64,000 bases of DNA from Gammaproteobacteria bacterium (GCA_026707445.1 JAPOWV010000023.1:120196-184195); one strand, 5' to 3'. Positions 10,005 to 18,720 are shown, counted from the first letter of the stretch. Translations and numbers: made by a program. The notes: generated by a model not told the origin, from the letters alone.

Positions 10005-10349
10005 ATGAGCGAAAAAGTCGAGAAAGGGCGCAGCAAGGCCGCGCCTTTCATTCCGGCGGACTCGGATGCCGCCGTATTCCTGGGGAACCCGCATATCGAC
10101 AACCTGATGTCGGTGGTGATCGCGCTGGGGGCGGAGATCTGGGCCGACCGCCAGCGCCTGAAGGTCGTCGAGCGCCTGCTCGAAACCGAAGGCAAGGCCA
10201 CCACCGCCATGGTCGAAGCCTATGTGCCGACCGCCGCCGAGAAGGAGGCGTGGGAAACGGAACGCATGGCGATGGTCGAGCGGGTCTACAGCGTCCTGTC
10301 GCGCGACACGTCGAACGCACGTCCGTTCGGCGAAGAACGCCAGTTCTAG
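10005..10349 (+). CDS. Small helical protein (copy 2), probable partner of the adjacent methyltransferase
   Basis: 114 residues, starting at 10005 (MSEKVEKGRSKA) because AGGGAGAAGA lies just upstream; an in-frame ATG 30 bp earlier is less likely. Paralogue of the divergent 92-residue protein, sharing a P-x-[LI]-D-x-L...LG-x-E-[LI]-W-x2-R-x-RL core and a C-terminal RVY motif. It has an extra 25-residue polar N-terminus. The methyltransferase gene starts 13 bp downstream, so the two are in one operon. Function unknown. Confidence 0.78.
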   Translation: MSEKVEKGRSKAAPFIPADSDAAVFLGNPHIDNLMSVVIALGAEIWADRQRLKVVERLLETEGKATTAMVEAYVPTAAEKEAWETERMAMVERVYSVLSRDTSNARPFGEERQF

Positions 10350-10362
10350 GAGGTAGCAAGAG

Positions 10363-11607
10363 ATGATCAACAGACGATCCGTAATGGGTTTGTTCGCCGG
10401 CGCTGCATCTTTGGTGGCGGCGCCATTCGCGAGCCGCGCCGCGCAGCGCGCCACGCCGCGGGCGAATGAGATGTTCCAGACGCGGGACGACCTGCCGCCC
10501 CCGCCGAAGAACCCGGAGAACGTGCCGGGCACGCTGGCGCCGCGCGGCCGCAACGGGCGCATGGAGCGCCTGCCGGAAATCGACCTGGAAAGCCGCATGG
10601 ACTTCCTGAGGTCGGTACGCACCTTCGCAAACGAGGTCATGAGCCCCGCCGCCGGGAAGCGAGCCGACGACATTCTGGCCAGCAAGGGCATTTCGCCCGA
10701 CACGGTAATGCCGATGCAGGATGCCATCGCACTGCTGCAGGACGATCCTGTAGTAGGCGCAAGGACCCGCGCCTGGACATCGGTGCAGCAGTTGACATGG
10801 AAGAACATCAAGGCCGAGTGCGAGGACAACGCCGACACCTACCTGAGCGAGATGGAAGCGGTGGACAACCGCGGCCCGGGAACGCTGGAGCTGAACCCCG
10901 ACCTCGAGATGCCCGACTACACCCGCCATGAGATCCACATCCAGCCGGGCGGCTACGTGGGCAACGATTTCGCGGGACACATGTACGACTACGGCACCAA
11001 CGGCTTCTATACCGGCCGCAACGACCAGGATGCGCTGCACATGACGGCGGCCTTCGGGCTTCCGATACCGGCTGACGGCAAGGTCCGGCGCATTCTCGAC
11101 ATCGGCACCGGCATCGGCCAGCTGGCCCTGGCGCTGAAGGAACGATTCCCGGACGCGGAAGTCTGGGGCATCGACGTCGGCGGACCGATGGTGCGTTACG
11201 GCCACCTGCGCGCCGTGGAACGTGGGATGGACGTCAATTTCGCCCAGCGTCTGGCGGAAGACACGCGCTTTCCCGACAACCACTTCGACCTGGTGACCAG
11301 TTACATCATGTTCCACGAAGTCTCGCCACAGGGCACGAAGGACATCGTCAATGAGGCCTTCCGCATCACGCGCCCGGGGGGAATCTTCTATCCCATCGAC
11401 TTCAACCTGAAGAATCCGTTTCCGCGGACGGCATACGGCCAGTACCGGCGCTGGTGGGACCACCGTTGGAACAACGAGGTGTGGACGATCAAGTACCGCA
11501 CCAACGGGCTGCCGGACCTCGTCCGCGCCGCCGGGTTCGATCTCAACGAGGAGGGGCCGGTCGCCCTGCCGCGGTTCGGCGTGATGAACGCCACCAAGCC
11601 CGCATAA
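10363..11607 (+). CDS. SAM-dependent methyltransferase with a Tat-like N-terminus (copy 2)
   Basis: 414 residues with an excellent ribosome-binding site (AGGAGG). The N-terminus INRRSVMGLFAGAASLVAAP, ending in SRAAQ, looks like a twin-arginine signal, unexpected for a SAM-dependent enzyme. The methyltransferase core has motif I LDIGTGIGQLALAL, VWGIDVGGP, FDLVTSYIMFHEV and RITRPGGIFYPIDF. It aligns with the 8465-9511 protein over the N-terminal helical region (LNPDLEMPDY, IQPGGYVG, YGTNGFYTG) as well as the catalytic domain. The alternative is that the N-terminus is a degenerate or non-functional Tat signal. Substrate unknown. Confidence 0.87.
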   Translation: MINRRSVMGLFAGAASLVAAPFASRAAQRATPRANEMFQTRDDLPPPPKNPENVPGTLAPRGRNGRMERLPEIDLESRMDFLRSVRTFANEVMSPAAGKRADDILASKGISPDTVMPMQDAIALLQDDPVVGARTRAWTSVQQLTWKNIKAECEDNADTYLSEMEAVDNRGPGTLELNPDLEMPDYTRHEIHIQPGGYVGNDFAGHMYDYGTNGFYTGRNDQDALHMTAAFGLPIPADGKVRRILDIGTGIGQLALALKERFPDAEVWGIDVGGPMVRYGHLRAVERGMDVNFAQRLAEDTRFPDNHFDLVTSYIMFHEVSPQGTKDIVNEAFRITRPGGIFYPIDFNLKNPFPRTAYGQYRRWWDHRWNNEVWTIKYRTNGLPDLVRAAGFDLNEEGPVALPRFGVMNATKPA

Positions 11608-11611
11608 CGGC

Positions 11612-12451
11612 GTGCGCGACAGGAACGGGAAGTTCACCCGCCGGCAGACGCTCGCGGGGGCTGGAGCCGCGCTCGTCGCTTCCGCCGCCGGGTCCGGGGC
11701 GAAGGCCGAGACCGAGGAAGAATCGAAGACCTTCATCCTCGTGCACGGCACATGGCTGGGCGGCTGGAGCTGGCAGTACGTGCGCCGCATCCTGGAGCGG
11801 GCCGGCCACGACGTCTATGCGCCTTCGCTGACCGGCTGCGGCGACCGCGCCCACATGACCAGCCCGGAAGTGGGCCTCGACACCCATATCCAGGACATCG
11901 TCAACATCATCGACTTCGAGAGCCTCGATGACGTCATTCTCGTGGGACATTCCTTCGCCGGCATGGTCATCACCGGCGTGGCCGATGCAAGGCGCGACCG
12001 CATACGCCGCATCGTCTTCTTCGATGCACTGGTACCGGCGGGAGACCGCATGAGCGGCGTGAGCCGCACGCCCGAGGGCGAACTCTCCGAATACTTCATC
12101 AAGCGAATGGAGAAATTCGTCGACGGCTACCGGATGAGCTACTACGACTCGTACCCGATGAAGATGCTGGTGCCGGACACCGAGACCGAAATCCAGGCGC
12201 TCCTGAAAGAGAAAATCACGCTCCACCCTATGCGCGCATGGAGCGATGTGCTGGATCTGAAAAACGGCGGCTGGGAGGGCCTGCCGCGCACCTACATTCA
12301 CTGCGTGGGCCAGGAATACTCGATGACCAGCGATTTCATGGTCGGCCCGGCGCGCGGGCCCGGATGGCAGTTCATCGAGCTGGACATCCCGCGCGGCGGC
12401 ATGCTCACCCACCCGGAACTGGTCGCCGAGACCTTCGCGAATCTGACCTGA
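11612..12451 (+). CDS. Tat-exported alpha/beta hydrolase
   Basis: 279 residues starting with GTG, 4 bp after the methyltransferase stop. The N-terminus FTRRQTLAGAGAALVASAAG is a Tat signal. The alpha/beta hydrolase fold shows the oxyanion strand FILVHGTWLGGWSW, the nucleophile elbow GHSFAG (Ser about 111) and a late histidine in GGMLTHPE. It resembles esterase/hydroxynitrile-lyase-type small hydrolases such as salicylate esterases. The stop overlaps the start of the dipeptidase gene (TGATG). Predicted periplasmic; substrate unknown. Confidence 0.88.
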   Translation: MRDRNGKFTRRQTLAGAGAALVASAAGSGAKAETEEESKTFILVHGTWLGGWSWQYVRRILERAGHDVYAPSLTGCGDRAHMTSPEVGLDTHIQDIVNIIDFESLDDVILVGHSFAGMVITGVADARRDRIRRIVFFDALVPAGDRMSGVSRTPEGELSEYFIKRMEKFVDGYRMSYYDSYPMKMLVPDTETEIQALLKEKITLHPMRAWSDVLDLKNGGWEGLPRTYIHCVGQEYSMTSDFMVGPARGPGWQFIELDIPRGGMLTHPELVAETFANLT

Positions 12452-13647
12452 TGCGCCGGACACTGGTCCTGGCGACGGCCCTCGCCTGGGCCGCGGCTTC
12501 ACACGGGCAGGTGTCGCCGGAAATCCGCGCGCTCCACGATCGCGTGTTCACTTTCGACGCCCACGTGGACATTGCCCTCTCGTTCGCGACGGAGGAATCG
12601 GACCCGGGCGTGGACGGATTCGAACCGGTGGACCTGCCGAAGATGGAACGCGGTGGGCTGGACGCCGCCGCCTTTGCCGTATTTGCCTCGCACGGCCCCC
12701 TGGACGAAACCGGCTACGCGCGGGCGCTCGAACAGGCCCGCACCAAGGCCGCGGCCATCCGGCGCATGACCCTGGACATGTATCCGGAACGCATCGGCCT
12801 GGCGTTGACGGCAGACGACCTGCGTCAACATGCGGCTCAAGGCCGGCACAGCGCGCTGATGTCCATGCTGAACGCCTACAGCCTGGGCGCCGCGGGCGAG
12901 CACCTTGATGAGTTCTTCGCCGCGGGCGTGCGCATGGTCGGATTCACCCACCTCGGGCACAACCAGTTCGCCGATTCGGCACGCCCCAGCCCTCAGTTGG
13001 GCGACGGACCGGCGTTGCATGGAGGCCTGTCGGACGCGGGCCGGAACCTGGTCGCCCGGCTGAACGACCTGGGCGTGATCATCGACGTGTCGCAGATTAC
13101 GGAGGACGCCCTGCTGCAGACCGTTGCCCTGAGCCGCGCACCGGTCGTGGCGTCGCACGTGGGTGTCAAGGCGCTGGTGGACCATCCGCGCAACCTAAGC
13201 GACCAGGCCCTGGAGGCGGTCGGGTCCTCCGGCGGCGTAGTGCACATCGTCGCCTTCGGCAGCTACCTCAAGGAACCCAGCCCCGAACGCTCGACGGCCA
13301 TTCTCGATCTGTTGAGCCGCAACCGCCGCGAGACCGTCGAACAGCGCGAAGCCTACTTCCGGGAAATGCGCGTGATCAACGAACGCCTGCCCGGCGCCGC
13401 CATCTCCGACCTCGTGGACCAGGTGGACTACGTCGTGGAGCTGCTCGGAATCGACCATGTGGGGCTGGCCACGGACTTCAACCACGGCGGCGGCATCGCC
13501 GGGTGGAGGGACGAGGGCGACGCGGACAACGTCACCGCGGAACTGGTCCGCCGCGGCTACTCCGAACAGGAAATCGCCAAGATCTGGGGCGGCAACTTCC
13601 TGCGCGTATTCGGCGAGGTCGCCGCCCTCGCCCGCCCGAGCCCTTAG
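12451..13647 (+). CDS. Membrane dipeptidase (peptidase M19 family), exported
   Basis: 398 residues. The start at 12451 opens into a signal peptide (RRTLVLATALAWAAASHGQ) and overlaps the hydrolase stop by 1 bp. The M19 renal-dipeptidase fold is indicated by FDAHVDIALSF (zinc ligands H-x-D), GFTHLGHNQFADSA, a histidine in VVASHVGVKAL, and LLGIDHVGLATDFNHGGG. Such enzymes hydrolyse dipeptides, including D-residue-containing ones, using two zinc ions. Predicted periplasmic. It ends in a 4-bp convergent overlap with the next gene (13644-13647). Confidence 0.9.
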   Translation: MRRTLVLATALAWAAASHGQVSPEIRALHDRVFTFDAHVDIALSFATEESDPGVDGFEPVDLPKMERGGLDAAAFAVFASHGPLDETGYARALEQARTKAAAIRRMTLDMYPERIGLALTADDLRQHAAQGRHSALMSMLNAYSLGAAGEHLDEFFAAGVRMVGFTHLGHNQFADSARPSPQLGDGPALHGGLSDAGRNLVARLNDLGVIIDVSQITEDALLQTVALSRAPVVASHVGVKALVDHPRNLSDQALEAVGSSGGVVHIVAFGSYLKEPSPERSTAILDLLSRNRRETVEQREAYFREMRVINERLPGAAISDLVDQVDYVVELLGIDHVGLATDFNHGGGIAGWRDEGDADNVTAELVRRGYSEQEIAKIWGGNFLRVFGEVAALARPSP

Positions 13648-14438
13648 CGAGGCGGCAGTCGATCGTCGATGTCCTCGAATCCCGCGCGTAAACCGATGGT
13701 CTGGCCGACCTTGAACTTGATCGGGCGGTGCGTCGTATCCACCCAGAGGTTCGAGTGGGTTTCGTATCCCTCGCCGGTACCGTCCAGCGAACCTTTCTCG
13801 TCGAACACGAAATGACGAACGGTGATCTCCGATCCGTCGGCGCGGGCAACGCTGAAATCCCGCACATGATCGATGCTCACGACGACGTCGAATGACCGCA
13901 TGTCCTGATTCAGCACGAAGGCCATCCACCGAAAATCCTGCACGCCCGCCCTGTCGGCGTCATAGCGCCGCGACATCGTGAATTGCGGTATGGCGCCCGG
14001 CATCATGTCCATCAGACATCCCGACGGGCACTCTCCTTCGTAGGTCACCCGTTCGCCGGACTCATATGCAACGGACATCGTGGCTGCATCGGCGTCTCTC
14101 GTCAGAGAAACCTCGAACGCGCGCTGATCGGCATGCTTCCCCCAACCCGTTGCGCTTGTGGCCTGTTCGTCTGCGTCATAGTCCCAGCGCGCCGGAATTT
14201 CAAAGCTGTCATCAGCGGCGGTCACCACGCTGACGATCGCCCGGCCCCCGTCCGCGCGACGAATAACCTGGAAATCTTCACTGCTGATAGCCTGACCGAG
14301 GCGCGACACGTTCATGACACCGCTGTCGATCACCTCATCTCCCGGACCCGGCATGTACAGGCGAGGATCAACGACATCGGCAAACGCGCTTCCCACGGCC
14401 AACGCAACCACCGCAAGCAGACCGGACGACTGTTTCAT
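13644..14438 (-). CDS. Secreted protein of unknown function
   Basis: 264 residues from the ATG at 14438, which begins a clear signal peptide (MKQSSGLLAVVALAVGSAFA). I do not recognise the family. The mature part is rich in beta strands and aspartate, with a two-cysteine CPSGC motif near the middle. The start overlaps the stop of the upstream methyltransferase by 4 bp (ATGA), so translation is probably coupled. With its exported neighbours it suggests a periplasmic or surface-linked pathway. Confidence 0.75.
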   Translation of the reverse strand: MKQSSGLLAVVALAVGSAFADVVDPRLYMPGPGDEVIDSGVMNVSRLGQAISSEDFQVIRRADGGRAIVSVVTAADDSFEIPARWDYDADEQATSATGWGKHADQRAFEVSLTRDADAATMSVAYESGERVTYEGECPSGCLMDMMPGAIPQFTMSRRYDADRAGVQDFRWMAFVLNQDMRSFDVVVSIDHVRDFSVARADGSEITVRHFVFDEKGSLDGTGEGYETHSNLWVDTTHRPIKFKVGQTIGLRAGFEDIDDRLPPR

Positions 14439-15031
14439 TGAGGCTCTGCGTGCCGGAATCGATAGACGAACGCCGGGGGCATGTTCAGCGCGGCGACTCC
14501 GAGACGCGATGCCTTGAGTCCGAGGCTGTCGAGCGTGCGCCTGCCGACGGGGCAAACGCCGCCGTAGGTGAATTGATGGAAGGCTCCGTCCTCGCCGAGC
14601 AGCCTGAAGGCCGCAGTCAGAAGCCGGCGCTTTCTGGCCTCCGAAAACAGCAGCAGCGGCAAGCCGCTGATGATGTAGTCGACCTGGCCCGTCAGGTCCT
14701 CCAGATGCTCGCCCAGCGACAAGGCGTCACCATGCACGGTGCGGGCGCCGGGGAAGCTCTCCTTCAGGATTTCAACGAATCGCTCGTCACTGTCCACCAG
14801 GCAGAGGTCCCCTTCGGATACGCCCGTGTCCAGGATGGCTCTGGTAAGCGCGCCCGTTCCCGCTCCCACTTCGACGACGCGCGCGCCGGCCTCGCAGCCG
14901 CGGGCCATGAGCCGGCCGAGCGATGCGCTGCTGGGCACGACGGCGCCCACGGAGCGCGGATCGCTGACCAGGCTGCGGAAAAAACCGCCAAGCTGGCCGT
15001 TGCCGTTCGGTTGGAAGCCGTTGCTCGTCAC
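14435..15031 (-). CDS. Phospholipid N-methyltransferase-like SAM methyltransferase
   Basis: 198 residues. It begins with the region GFFRSLVSDPRSVGAVVPSS, typical of PmtA-type phosphatidylethanolamine N-methyltransferases, then motif I VVEVGAGTGALTRAIL, acidic LVDSDERF, and DYIISGLPLLLF in place of the NPPY/NLPY motif of the related KsgA family. If the assignment holds, it methylates an amino-lipid head group at the inner membrane. It overlaps genes on both sides by 4 bp (ATGA) in a three-gene operon. Final substrate unproven. Confidence 0.8.
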   Translation of the reverse strand: MTSNGFQPNGNGQLGGFFRSLVSDPRSVGAVVPSSASLGRLMARGCEAGARVVEVGAGTGALTRAILDTGVSEGDLCLVDSDERFVEILKESFPGARTVHGDALSLGEHLEDLTGQVDYIISGLPLLLFSEARKRRLLTAAFRLLGEDGAFHQFTYGGVCPVGRRTLDSLGLKASRLGVAALNMPPAFVYRFRHAEPQ

Positions 15032-15801
15032 GCCGGATCCTGTTGCAGATATTGCAAGGCATCGCGCCAGACCCCGACCTCGGGAGTGACGGCGTTAAGG
15101 ACCGTGAAGGTCTTGTTGATGGCCTTTTCGCTGATCGCGCATTCGACCAGCACCGAGGCGCTGTCCTCCCGGCAGATCATGAACGGCCCGCCCGGGGGGA
15201 TGGGTTCCGATTGCAGGAGCATGATGCCGTACTCGCCGCCGGGCCGATTCGAGAGACCGGGCGTGCGCGAAATGGTGTAACGGATTCCGGAAGAACGCAG
15301 CGCCGCCTCGCCCCTGGCCTTGGCGTCCATCGAGGGAGCGAGTGCCTCGGGCATCCAGCTGGCGGGCGACCGCCCGGCGGATGAAAGCAGGACGAAGCGC
15401 TTCACGCCGGTGCGTATGGCCACATCCGCCGTATCGGCAACGCCCGTGTGGTAGACGTCGTACAGGTCGCTGACTTCGACTTCGGAGAAAGTTACGCCCA
15501 CCGCATAGATGAGCGCATCCACGCCTTCGAGCGCCGGACCCAGGGATTCCGGCCGGCGCACGTCGGCGCCGATCCAGGTCACGCCGTCCTGCGGAGGTTG
15601 CGCGCCGGCGCTCCTGGAAATGCCGCGCACGGCATGCCCGCGCGCAAGTAGATCTCGGACAACGAACTTGCCGGTGCGCCCGGTCGCGCCCAGAACGGCG
15701 ACGGTGAGAGGGGCTTCGGCAGCAGCGGGAAGCCTGGCGCCCAGAAGGGCGGACGAGCCCAGGGCGAGACCGTTGAAGAGGATGGTGCGGCGTGTGGTCA
15801 T
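15028..15801 (-). CDS. Tat-exported NAD(P)-binding SDR-like protein
   Basis: 257 residues from the ATG at 15801. The N-terminus TTRRTILFNGLALGSSALLG is a Tat signal, cleaved near LPAAAEA. The mature protein is an atypical short-chain dehydrogenase/NmrA-like Rossmann domain with VAVLGATGRTGKFVVRDLL and RFVLLSSAG. Export by Tat would fit cofactor loading before transport. Catalytic activity is uncertain because a Tyr-x3-Lys pair is not evident. First gene of the three-gene operon with overlapping stops and starts. Confidence 0.82.
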   Translation of the reverse strand: MTTRRTILFNGLALGSSALLGARLPAAAEAPLTVAVLGATGRTGKFVVRDLLARGHAVRGISRSAGAQPPQDGVTWIGADVRRPESLGPALEGVDALIYAVGVTFSEVEVSDLYDVYHTGVADTADVAIRTGVKRFVLLSSAGRSPASWMPEALAPSMDAKARGEAALRSSGIRYTISRTPGLSNRPGGEYGIMLLQSEPIPPGGPFMICREDSASVLVECAISEKAINKTFTVLNAVTPEVGVWRDALQYLQQDPA

Positions 15802-15839
15802 GGCAGTACCCGGCCCGCTCGGCGGCTCCACTTTCAGTG

Positions 15840-15912
15840 TGGGTCGTGCAGGAATCGAACCTGCGACCTACTGGTTAAAAGCCAGCTGCTCTACCAACTG
15901 AGCTAACGACCC
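15840..15912 (-). tRNA. tRNA-Lys (anticodon TTT)
   Basis: A 73-nt cloverleaf on the minus strand: acceptor GGGTCGT/ACGACCC, D-arm TAGCTCAGTTGGTAGAGC, anticodon loop CTTTTAA with TTT, T-arm GCAGGTTCGAATCCTGC, discriminator A. CCA is not encoded. It lies downstream of cpoB, as in many gammaproteobacteria. Confidence 0.97.
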
Positions 15913-15937
15913 GTGGCGCGCAATTGTAGCTGCTGGG

Positions 15938-16765
15938 TCAGCGGGAGCGAGCCTCGATCTGGGCCAGGCGGATGGTCGCGAGGTTGGCGGCGTCGGCGCC
16001 GGCGAAGTCCTGGCGGACGCGCTCAAGCGTAGCAGTGGCCGTTTCCGTATCGCCCAGTTCATCCTGGGTGTAACCGAGCTTGAGCAGCGAGTCCGCGAGC
16101 TTGTTGGAATCCGGGTAGTCGGACACGACCCGGGCGAACTCCGCGCCCGCTTCCTGGTACTGGCCCTGCACGTAGAAGGTTTCGCCCAGCCAGTAGCGGG
16201 CGTTGGCCGCCAGACCTCCGCCGGGATTGGCTTCGAGGTAGCGCAGGAACTCGGCCCCGGCCGCCTGGTACTGCGCCTGCCCCAGCAGCTCGCGCGCCTG
16301 TTCGTAATTCTCCTGGCTGCCGGCCTCAATCGCGGGTTCCGCGGCCTCGGTCGGCTGGTCACCGGGAACCGTGTCTTCGGCTGCATCGTCAGCATCGCCC
16401 GGGGCCTGCCCCGTCACGTCCTGCGGCCCCGCCGGCGCGGGTGTGAATCCACGGGCCTCCATTGCGACCAGGCGTTCTTCCAGCGCCGCGAACTGGCTGC
16501 GCCGCAACTCCGCGTTGCGCCGCAAGTCCTCATCCAGGCGCTCGACCGCGTCACGCAGCGCCTGTATCTCGCGTCTGAGTTCGTCCTGGGCGTTGATGAG
16601 CGCCACCACGTTGTCGGCGCGGATCTGCTGCTCCAACACGCCCACCCGGGTCTCCAGTTCCTCCAGCACTTCGCGGTCGCGGCGACGTTGCGCGTCGGCC
16701 GGCGCCGCCAGCACGAAGGCCAGCGCCAGCGCTACCGCCACGACCGGCCAGTCAGTTCGTTTCAT
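15938..16765 (-). CDS. cpoB: Cell division coordinator CpoB (YbgF), Tol-Pal system
   Basis: 275 residues from the ATG at 16765 (MKRTDWPVVAVALALAF signal peptide, cleaved near ADAQ). It has an N-terminal trimerising coiled coil (about 30-110), a Pro/Ala/Asp-rich linker, and C-terminal TPR repeats (about 150-275: ENYEQARELLGQAQYQAAGA, YWLGETFYVQGQYQEAGAEF). CpoB links peptidoglycan synthesis to Tol-Pal constriction in the periplasm. Its start overlaps pal by 14 bp. Last gene of the tol operon. Confidence 0.93.
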   Translation of the reverse strand: MKRTDWPVVAVALALAFVLAAPADAQRRRDREVLEELETRVGVLEQQIRADNVVALINAQDELRREIQALRDAVERLDEDLRRNAELRRSQFAALEERLVAMEARGFTPAPAGPQDVTGQAPGDADDAAEDTVPGDQPTEAAEPAIEAGSQENYEQARELLGQAQYQAAGAEFLRYLEANPGGGLAANARYWLGETFYVQGQYQEAGAEFARVVSDYPDSNKLADSLLKLGYTQDELGDTETATATLERVRQDFAGADAANLATIRLAQIEARSR

Positions 16766-17351
16766 ATACCAGCTCCACACGGCGATTCTGCGACCATGCT
16801 ATCTCGTCGGCTCCCTCCGCGGCAGGACGTTCCTCGCCGAAACTCACCGCGTTCAATTGTGCACTGCCCGCGCCCAGGGCGGTCAGTGCCTGGGTCACGG
16901 CGTTTGCCCGGCGCGATCCCAGCGCCAGGTTGTATTCGGGCGTTCCGCGTTCGTCCGCGTGCCCCTCGAGCCGCACGGCCTGCCCCTGGTTGGCCGCCAG
17001 CCAGGCGCCGTGGGCCTGGAGAACCTGGCTGTACTCCTCGCGGATCGAGCTTCGGTCATAGTCGAAATAGATCACCAGCGTGCCCTGCGGGCCGCCGATC
17101 CAGTCCCCGCTGGCGCTGCGGCCGGGCTCGGCGGCGACCGGCGGACCCTCCCGGTTGATTACCGTGCCGCTGGCGATGGCGCCGCTGCCCGCGCCGGCCG
17201 CGGTGGCGCCTCCGGCTGCTGTGGCCGCGTCGGGGCCGGCCGGGTCCGGGCCCGGTTCAGGTTGGGCCGCGGTGCCTGAAGTTTCGCAGGCTGCAAGCAC
17301 GACGGCCAGAAGGATGGGCAGGCAGGCTTTAGTGTTTTTCCTGAAATTCAT
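16752..17351 (-). CDS. pal: Peptidoglycan-associated lipoprotein Pal
   Basis: 199 residues. The start at 17351 gives a lipoprotein signal ending in VVLAAC. A long Ala/Gly/Pro linker precedes an OmpA-like peptidoglycan-binding domain (about 85-195) with FDYDRSSI, LEGHADERGTPEYNLALG and RRVELVY. Pal anchors the outer membrane to peptidoglycan and binds TolB. It lies 28 bp after tolB. Confidence 0.95.
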   Translation of the reverse strand: MNFRKNTKACLPILLAVVLAACETSGTAAQPEPGPDPAGPDAATAAGGATAAGAGSGAIASGTVINREGPPVAAEPGRSASGDWIGGPQGTLVIYFDYDRSSIREEYSQVLQAHGAWLAANQGQAVRLEGHADERGTPEYNLALGSRRANAVTQALTALGAGSAQLNAVSFGEERPAAEGADEIAWSQNRRVELVYETN

Positions 17352-17379
17352 GATGGTGATCCTTGCATCTTGGTTGCAG

Positions 17380-18720
17380 TCAGTTTTCATGGGGGCCCCA
17401 GGCGGGTTCGCGCAGGATTCCCTCGGGCGCGCGCAGCAGGCGCATTACGCCGCTGTCGATGAAATAGACGCCCAGCCCCCTGCCGGCGGTCGTGCCGGCG
17501 CCGAAGATCAGGGCGCGGCCGTTGGGGGCGAAACTCGGCGACTCGTCCAGCGGGCCGTCGGTAAGCAGCCGCAGCGACTCGTCGCGCAGGTCCATCAGGC
17601 CGATCCTGAAGCGCCCGTCCTGCTGGTGCACGACCGCCATCTGGTTCCGGTCCGGCTGCAGCCGCGGCCGCGCGTTGTACGAGCCTGTAAAGCTGACCCG
17701 TTGCGCCCGACCGCCCCGCGACGGCATGACGTACACCTGCGGGCCGATGCCGCGGTCGGAAGTGAAATACACGCGGTCGCCGTCAGGGGAAAACTCGGGC
17801 TCGGTTTCGGTGGCGGAATGGCGTGTCAGGCGTTGCGGCGAGCCGCCATCTACCGGGTAGATATAGATATCGCTGTTGGCGTTCACGTTCCGGGCCACGG
17901 CCAGGAATCTGCCGTCGGGTGACCAGGCGGGGGCGCTGGCGGAGTTCCGGTCCGGCGACAGGGGCCGGCGCTGGCCGGTCGCGACCTCCTGTACGAAGAC
18001 CTCGGCGTGGCCGGCTTCGAACGATACGTACGCCAGCCAGGCGCCGTCCGGCGACCAGCTCGGCGACATGATGGGATCGGTCGAGCGCAGCACGACAATC
18101 GGGTTCTGGCCGTCGGCGTCGGCCACGATCAGCCGGAACTCCTCGCGGCCCGGCGTGACCTGCACATAGGCCAGGCGGGTGGAGAACATTCCGCGCGCGC
18201 CGGTCAACTGCTCGTAGACCAGGTCGGCGATACGGTGGGCCGTGGCGCGAAATGCGTCCCGGGAGCTTTGCAAGCGGTAGACGAGGAGCGATTCGCCCGC
18301 GTAGACGTCCACCAGCTCGAACTCGACGGTCGGGTTTGCTTCGCTGCCCGACACATGGCCAACCAGCACGGCCTCGACATCCATGATGCGCCAGTTGGTC
18401 AGGCGCATTTCCGAAAAACTTGTCGGCCGGGTGATCATCGTCTCGCGGCCCATCGGAGCGAACTGCCCGGTCCGCGCCAGGTCGGCCTCCACGATCTCGG
18501 CGAAGTCATATGGAAGGCCCAGCGTCACGCGCCATTCGAAGGGAACGACCGCGATGGGGATGGCCCGCTGGGTAGAACGGGTGATGACGATGTCGAGCTG
18601 CGCGGAGGCCGCAAGAGGCAGGAGAGCAAGAACAGCGAGACAGAGCACCTGGGGGGGAGGACGTCTCGTCCTCCTGGAGGGCGGGGACGCCCTCCCACCC
18701 AGGATATTGCGAAGCTTCAT
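17380..18720 (-). CDS. tolB: Tol-Pal system periplasmic protein TolB
   Basis: 446 residues: an N-terminal alpha/beta domain (about 42-170) and a six-bladed WD40-like propeller with repeated SPDG/DRNSAS units (SWSPDGAWLAYVS, AWSPDGRFLAVA, EFSPDGDRVYFTS). TolB is the periplasmic hub between TolA and Pal. The start overlaps tolA by 4 bp (ATGA). Oddity: the signal peptide is unusually long, because a palindromic repeat (18657-18694) encodes an Arg/Pro/Ser-rich stretch between MKLRNIL and the hydrophobic core. A GTG start just after the repeat is possible but would leave no positive n-region. Confidence 0.95.
   Translation of the reverse strand: MKLRNILGGRASPPSRRTRRPPPQVLCLAVLALLPLAASAQLDIVITRSTQRAIPIAVVPFEWRVTLGLPYDFAEIVEADLARTGQFAPMGRETMITRPTSFSEMRLTNWRIMDVEAVLVGHVSGSEANPTVEFELVDVYAGESLLVYRLQSSRDAFRATAHRIADLVYEQLTGARGMFSTRLAYVQVTPGREEFRLIVADADGQNPIVVLRSTDPIMSPSWSPDGAWLAYVSFEAGHAEVFVQEVATGQRRPLSPDRNSASAPAWSPDGRFLAVARNVNANSDIYIYPVDGGSPQRLTRHSATETEPEFSPDGDRVYFTSDRGIGPQVYVMPSRGGRAQRVSFTGSYNARPRLQPDRNQMAVVHQQDGRFRIGLMDLRDESLRLLTDGPLDESPSFAPNGRALIFGAGTTAGRGLGVYFIDSGVMRLLRAPEGILREPAWGPHEN
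18657..18694. repeat. Palindromic repeat inside the tolB signal-peptide region
   Basis: Two adjacent perfect palindromes: GAGGACG-TCT-CGTCCTC (18657-18673) and GAGGGCG-GGGA-CGCCCTC (18677-18694). They match the GAGGNCG...CGNCCTC family in intergenic regions at 6045 and 35796. Reading frame is kept through the element, adding about 16-19 residues to TolB. Confidence 0.85.
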
